Origin: Alphaproteobacteria bacterium
GTDB taxonomy: Bacteria > Pseudomonadota > Alphaproteobacteria > Rhodobacterales > Rhodobacteraceae
Assembly: GCA_030425145.1 (NCBI GenBank)
Contig: JAUHVK010000014.1
Location: forward strand, 51,852 to 115,851
DNA: 64,000 bases
Reading direction: 5' to 3'
Shown here piece by piece: positions 37,929 through 46,129 of the stretch. The translations under genes and the position numbers were made by a program. How positions within the stretch are numbered: position 1 is the first letter of the stretch; every line of letters starts with the position of its first letter. The notes beneath the pieces are model-generated. The model worked only from the letters and a program-made list of their open reading frames with translations. It had not been told where the DNA came from and ran no database searches.

Positions 37929-39868
37929 TGCGTCCGCATTTCACATCGCATCACTCGGCCGTCGAACTGGCGCGATATGATCTGCGGAAAGGCAGTGAGG
38001 TACTCGGCGGGACCGTGATCGCGCGGTCCGCATCAAAGTTGCGCGATCATTTCGAACAGTTCGGTGCTTGCGGTTTTGTTCATATCACGCTGTCAGCGCC
38101 GGAGGGGGTTTGGCTTGATCGAGAGACGTGGCTGGCCTCGATGCGCTTCGTGATGAAACGCCACCAGTTTCCCGTTGAACTGACCCCTTGGGTCATGGCG
38201 CGCCATACCGACACCCCCGGTGACCACGTCCACTGTTTTGCGGCACGCGAGACCTTCGAGTTTCGGGAAATCAGGCCGATCCGGTCAAAAGCGCATACAG
38301 CGGAAACTCACCAGCTGCTGGCCGAGCGTCTGGGCTTGCCGATACCTGACTATTTCTCACCGGCCGCACCACCTCGTCTTTACGGCAGTGTCCCCTTGAG
38401 ACGGCTGAACCGGGACACCGAATATCGCCGTTTGGCGGATGACCTCAATGCGGGCCTTTCGAAATGGCCGGAAAACCTGGACGCCTTGAACGATGCGCTG
38501 TCAGCCCTGGCGAGCCCTTATCAGATAAGTGAAGACATCAACTCGTATGGCCACCCGAGCCTCGTCTGCGTGAGTCCAACGCGCCGGCTTCGACCGAGCG
38601 CGTTGGGTGACGCCTTCTTTCCCGTAAACCTGAAGAAAAGGATCGACTGGGCAGCACAGCTCACGCGATCGCGGCTCAACTTAGACATGGCTATCCTCTT
38701 GAGAACGCCTGAAATTCTTAGGGCCCTAGACCACGCCGAACATGAAAAATCAGACCACAGACATTCTTTGAGAGGAAACCCGCCCGATGCCGCCGAAGAC
38801 CGAAAAAACGGTGCACCAGATCCCGGACGAGATGGAAAAATTAACCGCCAGGTTGAAAATGATCAGGGGGGACGTGCTGATCTTGCATCCCCTCTTAGAC
38901 CTGCTGGAGGACCCGGACGGCTCAGGCCCGGGCGGGACGGCAGCGGTTCGTCTGATCAAGATGATCGCGGACATGAAAACCAGGCAGGAAGCGATCGAGG
39001 CCGAGGTGGCGGACGTCAAAGAGGCGGTGCTGATGATCAAGGAAAAATCCGACACCATGGCCGAAATACTGGATCGCCTGGACACAGTACTCAACAGCGA
39101 GGTGGATTAACGCTACTCGGCTGGGTTGCGCGCGTGTTGAAAATCGCGGGTCGGGTCACTCCGGGGTTCAGACATAGCCTCGATATTTTTGCCCGAAGTA
39201 TGCGGTTGAAGTTCAGGGATAAGAGCGCGGTTGACGTGATGCCGGGCAGCGTGACCCTGCGTGAGGCAGGTGATTCGCTTTCGAAAGACGCGCGCCTTTT
39301 CACATCAGCTTTTGCGTCGGATTTTGAACGCCATGATGTGCTGGAGAACATTCTTGATCCTAATCTACCGTTGACACCGGCGATGACGCTCTGTGGAACT
39401 GCTCAATCAAAGGGACATCACTCGAAGAAGAAAAGGCCTCGGGTTCAGTTGATGTGTCTGGGGCTCAATCTCGATCCCGTCAGTGAGTTGGTGGAACTTT
39501 TTCATGGGGCGATCGAAGGGGTGCACATCAAGGGACCCGTTCTTCAAATAACGGACGGCTTCGCGCTGTTTGGAAAAAATCAGCCGCGAGTTCTTGTACT
39601 CGGCTTACGCGCGCAGGAGCGCTTGCAAGCACAGGACCTGAAGCTGACGTCCATCTTGACCGATGTGATCACGACATGCCCCGACATGACCTGTGTGCTG
39701 CCCGATGGAACTATCACGATAGCCAGAGAGTTGTCCCGGATTGCATCGACCATCGCACAAAAATCGGGGCAATGCGCCCCAGAAAGCTTATCAGGGGACG
39801 AAACGAATAACGAAGGAATTCTAGCCAACAAGAACACCCCCTCCGACGATCAGGAACCTGGCTTCTGA
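37928..39868 (+). CDS. Relaxase/mobilization nuclease
   Basis: The frame encodes 646 residues. The N-terminal relaxase part shows a tyrosine in ARYDLRKGS near residue 20, HITLSAPEGVWLDRETWLA near 58, and the metal-binding histidines in TPGDHVHCFAAR near 105. About residues 290-395 are R/G/D-rich, because another gene occupies the next frame there. The protein-like reading resumes near 39113 (VLKIAGRVTPGFRHSLDIF). It is either one relaxase with a linker or two proteins in the same frame, the second starting at a GTG near 39134. Element mobilization is the expected role. Confidence 0.7.
   Translation: MRPHFTSHHSAVELARYDLRKGSEVLGGTVIARSASKLRDHFEQFGACGFVHITLSAPEGVWLDRETWLASMRFVMKRHQFPVELTPWVMARHTDTPGDHVHCFAARETFEFREIRPIRSKAHTAETHQLLAERLGLPIPDYFSPAAPPRLYGSVPLRRLNRDTEYRRLADDLNAGLSKWPENLDALNDALSALASPYQISEDINSYGHPSLVCVSPTRRLRPSALGDAFFPVNLKKRIDWAAQLTRSRLNLDMAILLRTPEILRALDHAEHEKSDHRHSLRGNPPDAAEDRKNGAPDPGRDGKINRQVENDQGGRADLASPLRPAGGPGRLRPGRDGSGSSDQDDRGHENQAGSDRGRGGGRQRGGADDQGKIRHHGRNTGSPGHSTQQRGGLTLLGWVARVLKIAGRVTPGFRHSLDIFARSMRLKFRDKSAVDVMPGSVTLREAGDSLSKDARLFTSAFASDFERHDVLENILDPNLPLTPAMTLCGTAQSKGHHSKKKRPRVQLMCLGLNLDPVSELVELFHGAIEGVHIKGPVLQITDGFALFGKNQPRVLVLGLRAQERLQAQDLKLTSILTDVITTCPDMTCVLPDGTITIARELSRIASTIAQKSGQCAPESLSGDETNNEGILANKNTPSDDQEPGF
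38787..39110 (+). CDS. Coiled-coil protein nested in the relaxase gene, other frame
   Basis: The 107-residue acidic protein is predicted to be mostly coiled coil (residues 10-35 and 55-105, heptad-like). AGAGGA sits ten bases upstream of its ATG. It lies wholly inside the relaxase frame but in a different one, which recalls mobB inside mobA of plasmid RSF1010. The composition of this frame is the normal one, and the relaxase frame is the odd one over this stretch. Confidence 0.6.
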   Translation: MPPKTEKTVHQIPDEMEKLTARLKMIRGDVLILHPLLDLLEDPDGSGPGGTAAVRLIKMIADMKTRQEAIEAEVADVKEAVLMIKEKSDTMAEILDRLDTVLNSEVD

Positions 39869-39939
39869 GCATGGAACAACTGGATTGCAATTCACGTATC
39901 GTTCGAGGAGCCGCACCTCGAGCAAAAAAACCATGACAT

Positions 39940-42900
39940 TCAGCGGGCATCCGTTTTGCACTGTTTCCTTGGTCGAATGTCCTCGAGCGCTGCATAGAAT
40001 GCCGGCAACACCAACAGAATGAGAACCGTCGCTGCCAACAGCCCAAACACGACCGAAATCACAAGCGGCTTGAGGGTCTGTGCTTGGGTCGAGGATTCCA
40101 GAAGCAGAGGTGCCATGCCCATGATGGTGGTCGAGACCGAGACGAAGATCGGGCGGAACCGCGACCGCACAGCCTCTCCCGCAGCCATCGCGGCCGACAA
40201 TCCATCGACGCGGCGGGCGTTTATGACGCCAACCAGCAGGATCGCATTGTTGACCACGATTCCGGCAAGCGAGGCCGCGCCCACCAGCGACGGCATGGAG
40301 ATGTTGTAGCCCATCAGGACATGACCCCAGATCACCCCGAGAAACGCGAGCGGGATGGTGATCATTACGATCAGCGGTTCAACATAGCTGCGGAACTGGA
40401 AGCTGAGCACCAGGTAGATGCCCACCAGCCCAATCAGGAAACCGCGTAGGATCGAGGCAACGGTTTCCGCCGAATTCGCTGCTTGTCCGCCAATATCAAA
40501 GTTGAGGCCGGGAGTGGCGGTGACAAGGTCAGGAAGGAAACCCTCAGCCAGCCGGGCCGTGATCGCGTCGGCATTGCCGATCTGGCCCTCGACATCGGCT
40601 GAAACGGTCAGTGTCCGCGATCCGTTTCGGCGCGAGATGCTACCCCAGCCGCGTGCCTCGGTAATCGTAGTAACGCTGGATAACGGCACGGTGCCGCCAC
40701 CCGGCAGGGCGATTTCGAAAGTATTCAGGTCATCGCGGACAGCGCGGTCGCTGGCCGTCAGCCGTATCTCCAGATCCCAGGCCAGATCGCCGCGCCGGAT
40801 TTCCGCAAGCTGCGTGCCGAGAAAGGCGGCGCGGATCTGGCCGGCCACGTCCGTGGCGGTCAGCCCGAGAGCTTCGGCGCCTTGCGACAGGCTCAACCGC
40901 AACTCCGGTGCGCCGGTGCGCAGGTCGAGGATCGCGTTACGCACACCGGCATACGATTCGAGTTCCGCCAGCGTGGCGCGCCCCGCCGCCTCCAACGTGG
41001 AAAGGTCGGGGTGGGTCAGGCGCAATTCTACCGCGATGCCTTGCGGGCCGATCCCCGGCTCGGTCAGGATCAGCGAAGAAACACCGGGCAGAATGCCGAT
41101 TTCTTCGCGCCAGAGCGTGACGATTTCATCAAGCGTGCTGGCGCGTATCTCGGCCCCAAGCAAATCGATGGCAACGGTGGCGACATGGGCACCGCTTTCG
41201 CCAGCCGAAAGGTTTCTCCCGAGCCGCGTGATGCGGCGGATCACCAATGGTTGCGCCTGCGGCTGCTCCGGCGTCAAGCGCGCGTTCACGCGGTTTAGCG
41301 CCGCCTCAACCTGAGCGACGGCCTCGGTCGTGCGCACAAGCGGTGTGCCTGCGGGCAGCATCAGTCGGGCCTCCAGCACGTCGCCATCGATCTCGGGCAT
41401 CGCCTCGCGCTTCACGACACCGCCGCCCAAGGCACCAACGGTCAGGATCAAGGCCCCGATGGCCAGCCCGACAACAAGCCAGCGCGCCTTGATCGCGGCA
41501 TCAGCCATGCGGCCCACGCCACGCTCACGAAGAGCATCGAAACCCGCGTCGAACCGGATGCGAAAACGGGACGCGGCGATGTCCTTCATTCCGCCTTTCA
41601 GGTGATGCGGCAGGATGAAAAAGGCCTCGATCAGCGACGCGGCGAGCGCGGCCAGCAAGACGATCGGAAGGACCTCGAGCACCGCGCCTAGTTCCCCCGA
41701 AAGGAAGGCTAAAGGCAGGAACACCGCTAGCGTTGTCAGGAAGGATGAGATCACGCCGGGCGCCACGGCTGCCACGCCCGCCGCGACGGTTTCGACCGTT
41801 GCGCTCTTGGCGGCATGCACTGCGATGGAATCCGCGATCACGATGGAATCGTCCATCACGATCCCGATCGCCATCAGCAGGGCCACGAGCGTCATCATGT
41901 TCAGGCTCAGCCCGGTCAGCCCCATCCAAACAAAGGCTCCCGCAAAGGCCACGGGCAGGCCCATCGCGGCCCATATCGCGAACCCGGGTTGGAAGAAGAG
42001 GCTCATGACCGCGACGACCAGCACAAGCCCGATCACCCCGTTCTGAACGAGCATCACCAGCCGGTCGCGGATGATGGATGTCACGTCCTGAACCACCTCG
42101 ACGGTGATCGTGTCCGGCAGGCGTTCGCTCTCCTCGGCCACCAGCGCGGCGACCCCGTCAAGCACGCGCAGCGCATCGGCATTGAGCGACTTGGCCACGT
42201 CGATCAATATGGCTGGCGCGCCGTCGACAAAGGCGCGGTCCTGCGGCGGCTCGAAGCGTTCCTCGATCACCGCCACGTCCCCAAGCGTCAATGTCGCGCC
42301 ATTCGGCAAGACCAGAACCGGAATCGTGGCTAGCGCCGTGGCCGTGTCGCGTTCGGCGGTGAAGCGCAAGGTCAGGTCCGCGCCCGGCCCTTCGAGCGTA
42401 CCGGCGGGCAGGTCGATGTTCTGTGCGGCGATGGCGGCTGCCAGTGAGGCAGGTGTCAAGCCGTGGCTGTCGAGCAGGGCGTTCGAAGAGGTGATGGAGA
42501 TTGTTCGGGTTCCGAGCCCCCCGCGCGTTACGCGGGCGACACCGGCCAAGGCGGTCAGTCGGTCCGACAGGCCGTCAGCATAAAGGTCAAGTTCGCCCAG
42601 CGGCAGATCGCCCGAGATGGCGACCGATGTGACCGGATCGGAGCGGTGCAGTTCGCGTACCACCGCGGGATCGGCACGGTTAGGGAAGGTGTCGATGGCC
42701 GACACCTCGGTGCGCAGCGAATTGACGAAGCGCAGCGCATCGTTACCGGGCGCCATGGTTGCCACGGCGCGGGCGCGGCCGCTCTGCGCGGTGCAGGAAA
42801 AGGTTTCCAGCCCCTCGACACCCTGCACGCCGTCCCAGAGCGGCGCGCAGATCGCGGCCTCCACATCCTCGGCAGCAGCGCCCCGGTAGGGCACGGTGAC

Positions 42901-43032
42901 CTCGGCCTCGACGGCGCGGAAATCGGGGAAGGTTTCGCGCAACAGGCCCGGCGCGGCAAAGATGCCCGCTGCAAGGAACAACAGAAGCAGCAGGTTGCCC
43001 GCCGTCGGGTGGCCGGTGAACCAGCGTATCAC
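39940..43032 (-). CDS. RND-family efflux permease (HAE1/AcrB type)
   Basis: The 1030-residue inner-membrane transporter begins at GTG (MIRWFTGHPTAGNLLLLLFLAAG). It has the two large periplasmic loops and two blocks of membrane helices of RND pumps (for example GLVLVVAVMSLFFQPGFAIWAAMGLPVAFAGAF and LIGLVGIYLVLSFQFRSYVEPLIVM). The start overlaps the stop of the adaptor gene by 4 bases (GTGA). It should use proton motive force to expel small molecules; the substrate is unknown. No outer-membrane partner is encoded nearby. Confidence 0.9.
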   Translation of the reverse strand: MIRWFTGHPTAGNLLLLLFLAAGIFAAPGLLRETFPDFRAVEAEVTVPYRGAAAEDVEAAICAPLWDGVQGVEGLETFSCTAQSGRARAVATMAPGNDALRFVNSLRTEVSAIDTFPNRADPAVVRELHRSDPVTSVAISGDLPLGELDLYADGLSDRLTALAGVARVTRGGLGTRTISITSSNALLDSHGLTPASLAAAIAAQNIDLPAGTLEGPGADLTLRFTAERDTATALATIPVLVLPNGATLTLGDVAVIEERFEPPQDRAFVDGAPAILIDVAKSLNADALRVLDGVAALVAEESERLPDTITVEVVQDVTSIIRDRLVMLVQNGVIGLVLVVAVMSLFFQPGFAIWAAMGLPVAFAGAFVWMGLTGLSLNMMTLVALLMAIGIVMDDSIVIADSIAVHAAKSATVETVAAGVAAVAPGVISSFLTTLAVFLPLAFLSGELGAVLEVLPIVLLAALAASLIEAFFILPHHLKGGMKDIAASRFRIRFDAGFDALRERGVGRMADAAIKARWLVVGLAIGALILTVGALGGGVVKREAMPEIDGDVLEARLMLPAGTPLVRTTEAVAQVEAALNRVNARLTPEQPQAQPLVIRRITRLGRNLSAGESGAHVATVAIDLLGAEIRASTLDEIVTLWREEIGILPGVSSLILTEPGIGPQGIAVELRLTHPDLSTLEAAGRATLAELESYAGVRNAILDLRTGAPELRLSLSQGAEALGLTATDVAGQIRAAFLGTQLAEIRRGDLAWDLEIRLTASDRAVRDDLNTFEIALPGGGTVPLSSVTTITEARGWGSISRRNGSRTLTVSADVEGQIGNADAITARLAEGFLPDLVTATPGLNFDIGGQAANSAETVASILRGFLIGLVGIYLVLSFQFRSYVEPLIVMITIPLAFLGVIWGHVLMGYNISMPSLVGAASLAGIVVNNAILLVGVINARRVDGLSAAMAAGEAVRSRFRPIFVSVSTTIMGMAPLLLESSTQAQTLKPLVISVVFGLLAATVLILLVLPAFYAALEDIRPRKQCKTDAR

Positions 43033-44327
43033 GGCTGGACCTCGACCGGGGTCAGGGCCATGCCGGGAATGGCCGGCGCGATGTCGTCGATCACCACGCG
43101 GTCGCCCGGCGACAGGCCAGCGGCGATAACGACGCGGCCATCCTGCGCAAAGGCGGCGGTGACGGGGCGCAATTCCAGCAAGTCATCGGGGCCAAGGATA
43201 CGCACCATGTCGCCATGCAACGCCGCCTCGGGGATAGGGATGAGGCCTGTCATGGAAGCGCCCGAAAAGGGAAGCTGTACCTGCATGTTGGGCACCAGCG
43301 GCAGGCGGCGGGGCGGATCCGCGCCCTCATAGGGGTCGTCAACCCTGACCACGACCGGCACGGTGCGCGCACGGGCATCCAGCACGCCCTCGATCCCGAC
43401 AACACGGGCGCTCCAGATCTGCCTCGGGTCCGCCATAGGGCTGAGCGTCACCTCGATCTGCGTGGCGGGCATGTCGCGCATCATGTCGCCAAGGGTGATG
43501 CCCTCCGGTGTATCTCCCAATAGCCGTCGAAAGCTGTCTACCGGCAAATGCGCCACGACCTCGGCCGCCGCGATCCCGTCAGCACGGATCACCACCTGAC
43601 CTGGGGCGACGGTCTGAAACAGCTCAGCATTCACCTCGGTCACCCGCAGGTCGAACGGCGTCGTCAGGGTCGTGCGGTCGAGCGAGCGGCGCGCCCGGTC
43701 TATGGCGGCCTCGCTGCGTGCGACCTGCGCCGCGATCCGCGCTTGGCGAGACGGGATCAGGGCGAGCGTGTTCTCCAGTTCCGCCACCGTGCGGCGGGCC
43801 AGAAGGGTCGCGCGCTCGGCCTCGTCGGCGCGCGATTGTGGGACGGTGCCCTGTTCGGCCAAGGTCCGCGTGCGCGTCAGATCGGCCTCGGCCAACGCCA
43901 ATCGCGCGCGTTCCAGATCGAGGATGCGGCCCGTATTGGCCGCCTCGGCGGTCAGTTGCGCGCTTTCGGCAGCGAGTGCAGCAAGATCGGCCTGCGACTG
44001 CGCCAGCGCCAGTTCGTAATCGGTCGGGTCGATCTGCAGCACCTCGATTCCCGCCGGGATCAGGCGACCTGGCTCCAGGTCGGGATGGCTCCAGATCACC
44101 TCGCCCTGCACCTCGGCCACGGCGACCCAGGTCTCGGCTGCGCGCAGGTTTCCCCAGGCAGTGGCGGACGGACGGATGTCTTCCGCCGCAACCGTCATGA
44201 CCCGGACAGGCAGCGCGGATGCGCCGCCCTCGACCTGCGCGGGTCCGGGGGCGGAGGCGATCATCCAGACCGCCGCGGCGATGCCGAGCGCGATGGGTGG
44301 CAGCGCCAGGAGCGGGACGAGGCGCAT
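43029..44327 (-). CDS. RND efflux periplasmic adaptor (membrane fusion protein)
   Basis: The 432-residue protein has an N-terminal membrane anchor (LVPLLALPPIALGIAAAVWMI), a lipoyl/hairpin core with a long coiled coil (about residues 110-210) and beta-barrel regions toward the C-terminus. It bridges the RND permease to an outer-membrane channel. The ATG at 44327 lies 4 bases after the cytochrome b561 stop, and its stop overlaps the permease start, giving a three-gene operon. Confidence 0.9.
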   Translation of the reverse strand: MRLVPLLALPPIALGIAAAVWMIASAPGPAQVEGGASALPVRVMTVAAEDIRPSATAWGNLRAAETWVAVAEVQGEVIWSHPDLEPGRLIPAGIEVLQIDPTDYELALAQSQADLAALAAESAQLTAEAANTGRILDLERARLALAEADLTRTRTLAEQGTVPQSRADEAERATLLARRTVAELENTLALIPSRQARIAAQVARSEAAIDRARRSLDRTTLTTPFDLRVTEVNAELFQTVAPGQVVIRADGIAAAEVVAHLPVDSFRRLLGDTPEGITLGDMMRDMPATQIEVTLSPMADPRQIWSARVVGIEGVLDARARTVPVVVRVDDPYEGADPPRRLPLVPNMQVQLPFSGASMTGLIPIPEAALHGDMVRILGPDDLLELRPVTAAFAQDGRVVIAAGLSPGDRVVIDDIAPAIPGMALTPVEVQP

Positions 44328-44331
44328 GGGT

Positions 44332-44829
44332 TCAGCCCTGCGCCCGGCGCATCCGCGCCAGCGTGCCGTCGCGCAGGATGAACTGGTGGTAGAGCGCGCC
44401 AATCACATGCAGCGCAATCAGCGTCAGCAGGACAATCTTCAACACATTGTGCCCCTGCGCCGCGGCCTCGACCCCGCCGAACCACGCGACAGACCCGCTG
44501 AGTGGCATCAGGATCATCAGCGTGTACAGGCCGACATGGGTAAGCTTCGCGAAAATGCCTTGCACCTTGCTGGCCTCGATCGCCGGGGGCACCCCACGCC
44601 GGGCGCGCAGGGTCAGCCGCCACAGCGCGAAGATCATCACCAGCGCGCCGCCCGCAACATGGGCCAGCACGAGCGGGTCGAACCCCGCCTCCAGCCCATC
44701 GGTGATGCGGTCCCATGCGGCCGACATCGCGTCCTTGAAAAGGTATTGCTGCGCGATCAGTGCGAAGACGAGCCAATGCAGCGTGATCTGAAGGCGGGAA
44801 TAGCCGGTGGGGGCGGTTTTGGCGGGCAT
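44332..44829 (-). CDS. Cytochrome b561 (haem b membrane protein)
   Basis: The 165-residue four-helix membrane protein has histidines at LHWLVFALIAQQ, LAHVAGGALVMIFALWRLTLR, LTHVGLYTLMILMPLSG and ALHVIGALYHQFILRDG. These are the axial ligands of bacterial cytochrome b561. It moves electrons in the inner membrane. Its presence as the first gene of an RND efflux operon is unusual. AAAGGA precedes the ATG by seven bases. Confidence 0.88.
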   Translation of the reverse strand: MPAKTAPTGYSRLQITLHWLVFALIAQQYLFKDAMSAAWDRITDGLEAGFDPLVLAHVAGGALVMIFALWRLTLRARRGVPPAIEASKVQGIFAKLTHVGLYTLMILMPLSGSVAWFGGVEAAAQGHNVLKIVLLTLIALHVIGALYHQFILRDGTLARMRRAQG

Positions 44830-44892
44830 GGCGAGGATCCTTTCGGTCAGGGTGCGCGACTCGGGATAGAGGTTGCGGTTGTCAACAGTATA

Positions 44893-44914
44893 TGTTAGTG
44901 AGTTATAACTAACA
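44893..44914. promoter_or_regulatory. TetR-type operator between b561-efflux operon and tetR
   Basis: TGTTAGT at 44893 and its inverse ACTAACA at 44908 form a perfect inverted repeat with an 8-base spacer in the 96-bp divergent gap. It sits directly before the ribosome site of the tetR gene. This is the expected form of a TetR operator for both directions. Confidence 0.65.
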
Positions 44915-44925
44915 AGGGGTGACGC

Positions 44926-45522
44926 ATGTCGGGTCGTCAAAGTGCTGAAGAGAGAAAGGCGCAAATCGTGGCCGAGGTTCTGCGACTGGCCGATGAGATC
45001 GGACCCGACCGGCTGAGCACCACAGATGTCGCGCGTGCAATCGGCCTCAGTCAGCCTGCGATCTTCAGGCATTTCCCCACCAAGGGTGCGCTCTGGCTGG
45101 CGGTGGCCGACGATATCGCTGACCGGTTGCAGAGTTGCTGGGCTGCGGCCGAGGCGGGGGCCACCGGGCCGCAGGCGCGCCTGAAAGCGCTGGTCGGTGC
45201 GCAACTGACGGCCATTGCTGAAACGCCTGCCCTGCCGTCGATCCTGTTCTCGCGCGAGTTGCAGGTGGACAATCAAGCCCTGCGCGACGTGTTCCGGGGG
45301 CTTCTGGGCGCTTTTCAGGGCCGCCTTGTTGCCGTGATCCGTGATCTTCAGGCTGCGGGCAATCTGAAGCGCGACGTCAGCCCGGAGGATGTCGCCATCC
45401 TGCTGACGTCTCTGGTGCAGGGTGTCGCCATCCGCTGGACGCTCGGCGCCCGGGGCTTTGCGCTCGTTCCTGAGGGGATGCGTCTTTATGAGGTGCAAAT
45501 GGGAGTATTTCGACAGACGTAG
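44926..45522 (+). CDS. TetR-family regulator of the efflux operon
   Basis: The 198-residue protein has an N-terminal HTH (residues 10-50, DRLSTTDVARAIGLSQPAIFRHFPTKGALWLAVADD) and a helical effector domain. It is divergent from the b561-adaptor-permease operon across the operator at 44893-44914, and is therefore its likely local repressor. Confidence 0.87.
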   Translation: MSGRQSAEERKAQIVAEVLRLADEIGPDRLSTTDVARAIGLSQPAIFRHFPTKGALWLAVADDIADRLQSCWAAAEAGATGPQARLKALVGAQLTAIAETPALPSILFSRELQVDNQALRDVFRGLLGAFQGRLVAVIRDLQAAGNLKRDVSPEDVAILLTSLVQGVAIRWTLGARGFALVPEGMRLYEVQMGVFRQT

Positions 45523-45537
45523 GGCGATCTCGATACC

Positions 45538-46027
45538 TAGGGTCAGGTTCCACAACCAATAGATTACGACGGCCGCGAGAACGATCGATGAGAGGAACAC
45601 CTTTGGACATCGCTCATAGTGGGTCGCGGCGCGCCTCCAATCCTAGATCCTGCCAAACATGATCTCATTCCGGTTCCGCCGCTTATAGCGTCGCTTATCG
45701 TATTTGACAGGCGTCTTCCGCTGCTTTCGACCGGGGATGCAGGCGCGTATGCCCTTGTCCTGCAATGCTTCTCGGAACCAGTCGGCGTCAAACCCGCGAT
45801 CCCCAAGCAACGATTTGACGCTTGGCAAGCCGCTGAGCAGGGCCCGTGCGCCGATATAGTAGCTCACCTGCCCCGCGGTGACGAACAGGTCGATCGGTCA
45901 TCACTGACTGTCGCAGATGGCGTGAAGTTTGGTATTCATGCCGCCTTTAGGTCGTCCGATCAGGCGACCGCGCCCCCTTTTTTTCGCGGCCATGCTGAGC
46001 GACCGAAATCAGTGCATCCTGACCCTA
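45538..46027 (-). mobile_element. Shortened IS5-family (IS427-like) remnant
   Basis: The ~490-bp block is bounded by TAGGGTCAGG at 45538-45547 and its inverse at 46018-46027, that is GGGTCAGG ends with TA on each side. Its inner sequence is a fragment of an IS5-family transposase. Full elements of this kind are nearer 850 bp, so it appears internally deleted but with both ends kept. Confidence 0.65.
45540..45993 (-). pseudogene. Fragment of IS5-family transposase
   Basis: One minus-strand frame reads GRLIGRPKGGMNTKLHAI, then two consecutive TGA stops. It continues with VTAGQVSYYIGARALLSG, LLGDRGFDADWFREALQDKG and a TAG where a lysine is expected. It then ends as VFLSSIVLAAVVIYWLWN. The catalytic region is therefore interrupted by three stops, and the start of a full-length transposase is missing. 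It cannot be active. Confidence 0.8.
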
Positions 46028-46129
46028 ACCCGCGGAACCGCAGGATGACGTAAATGGTCCAAGCTTCTGAAGCGTCACGGCGACCATCTACCAGACTATA
46101 AATCGGCTGGGTTCGCTCTCCCGTTCCAC

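Noticed and set aside
39902..39925. Terminator after the relaxase gene
   Set aside because: The 5-bp CGAGG/CCTCG hairpin has an A-run on the plus strand, and on the minus strand the T-run precedes the stem, so it does not fit an intrinsic terminator.
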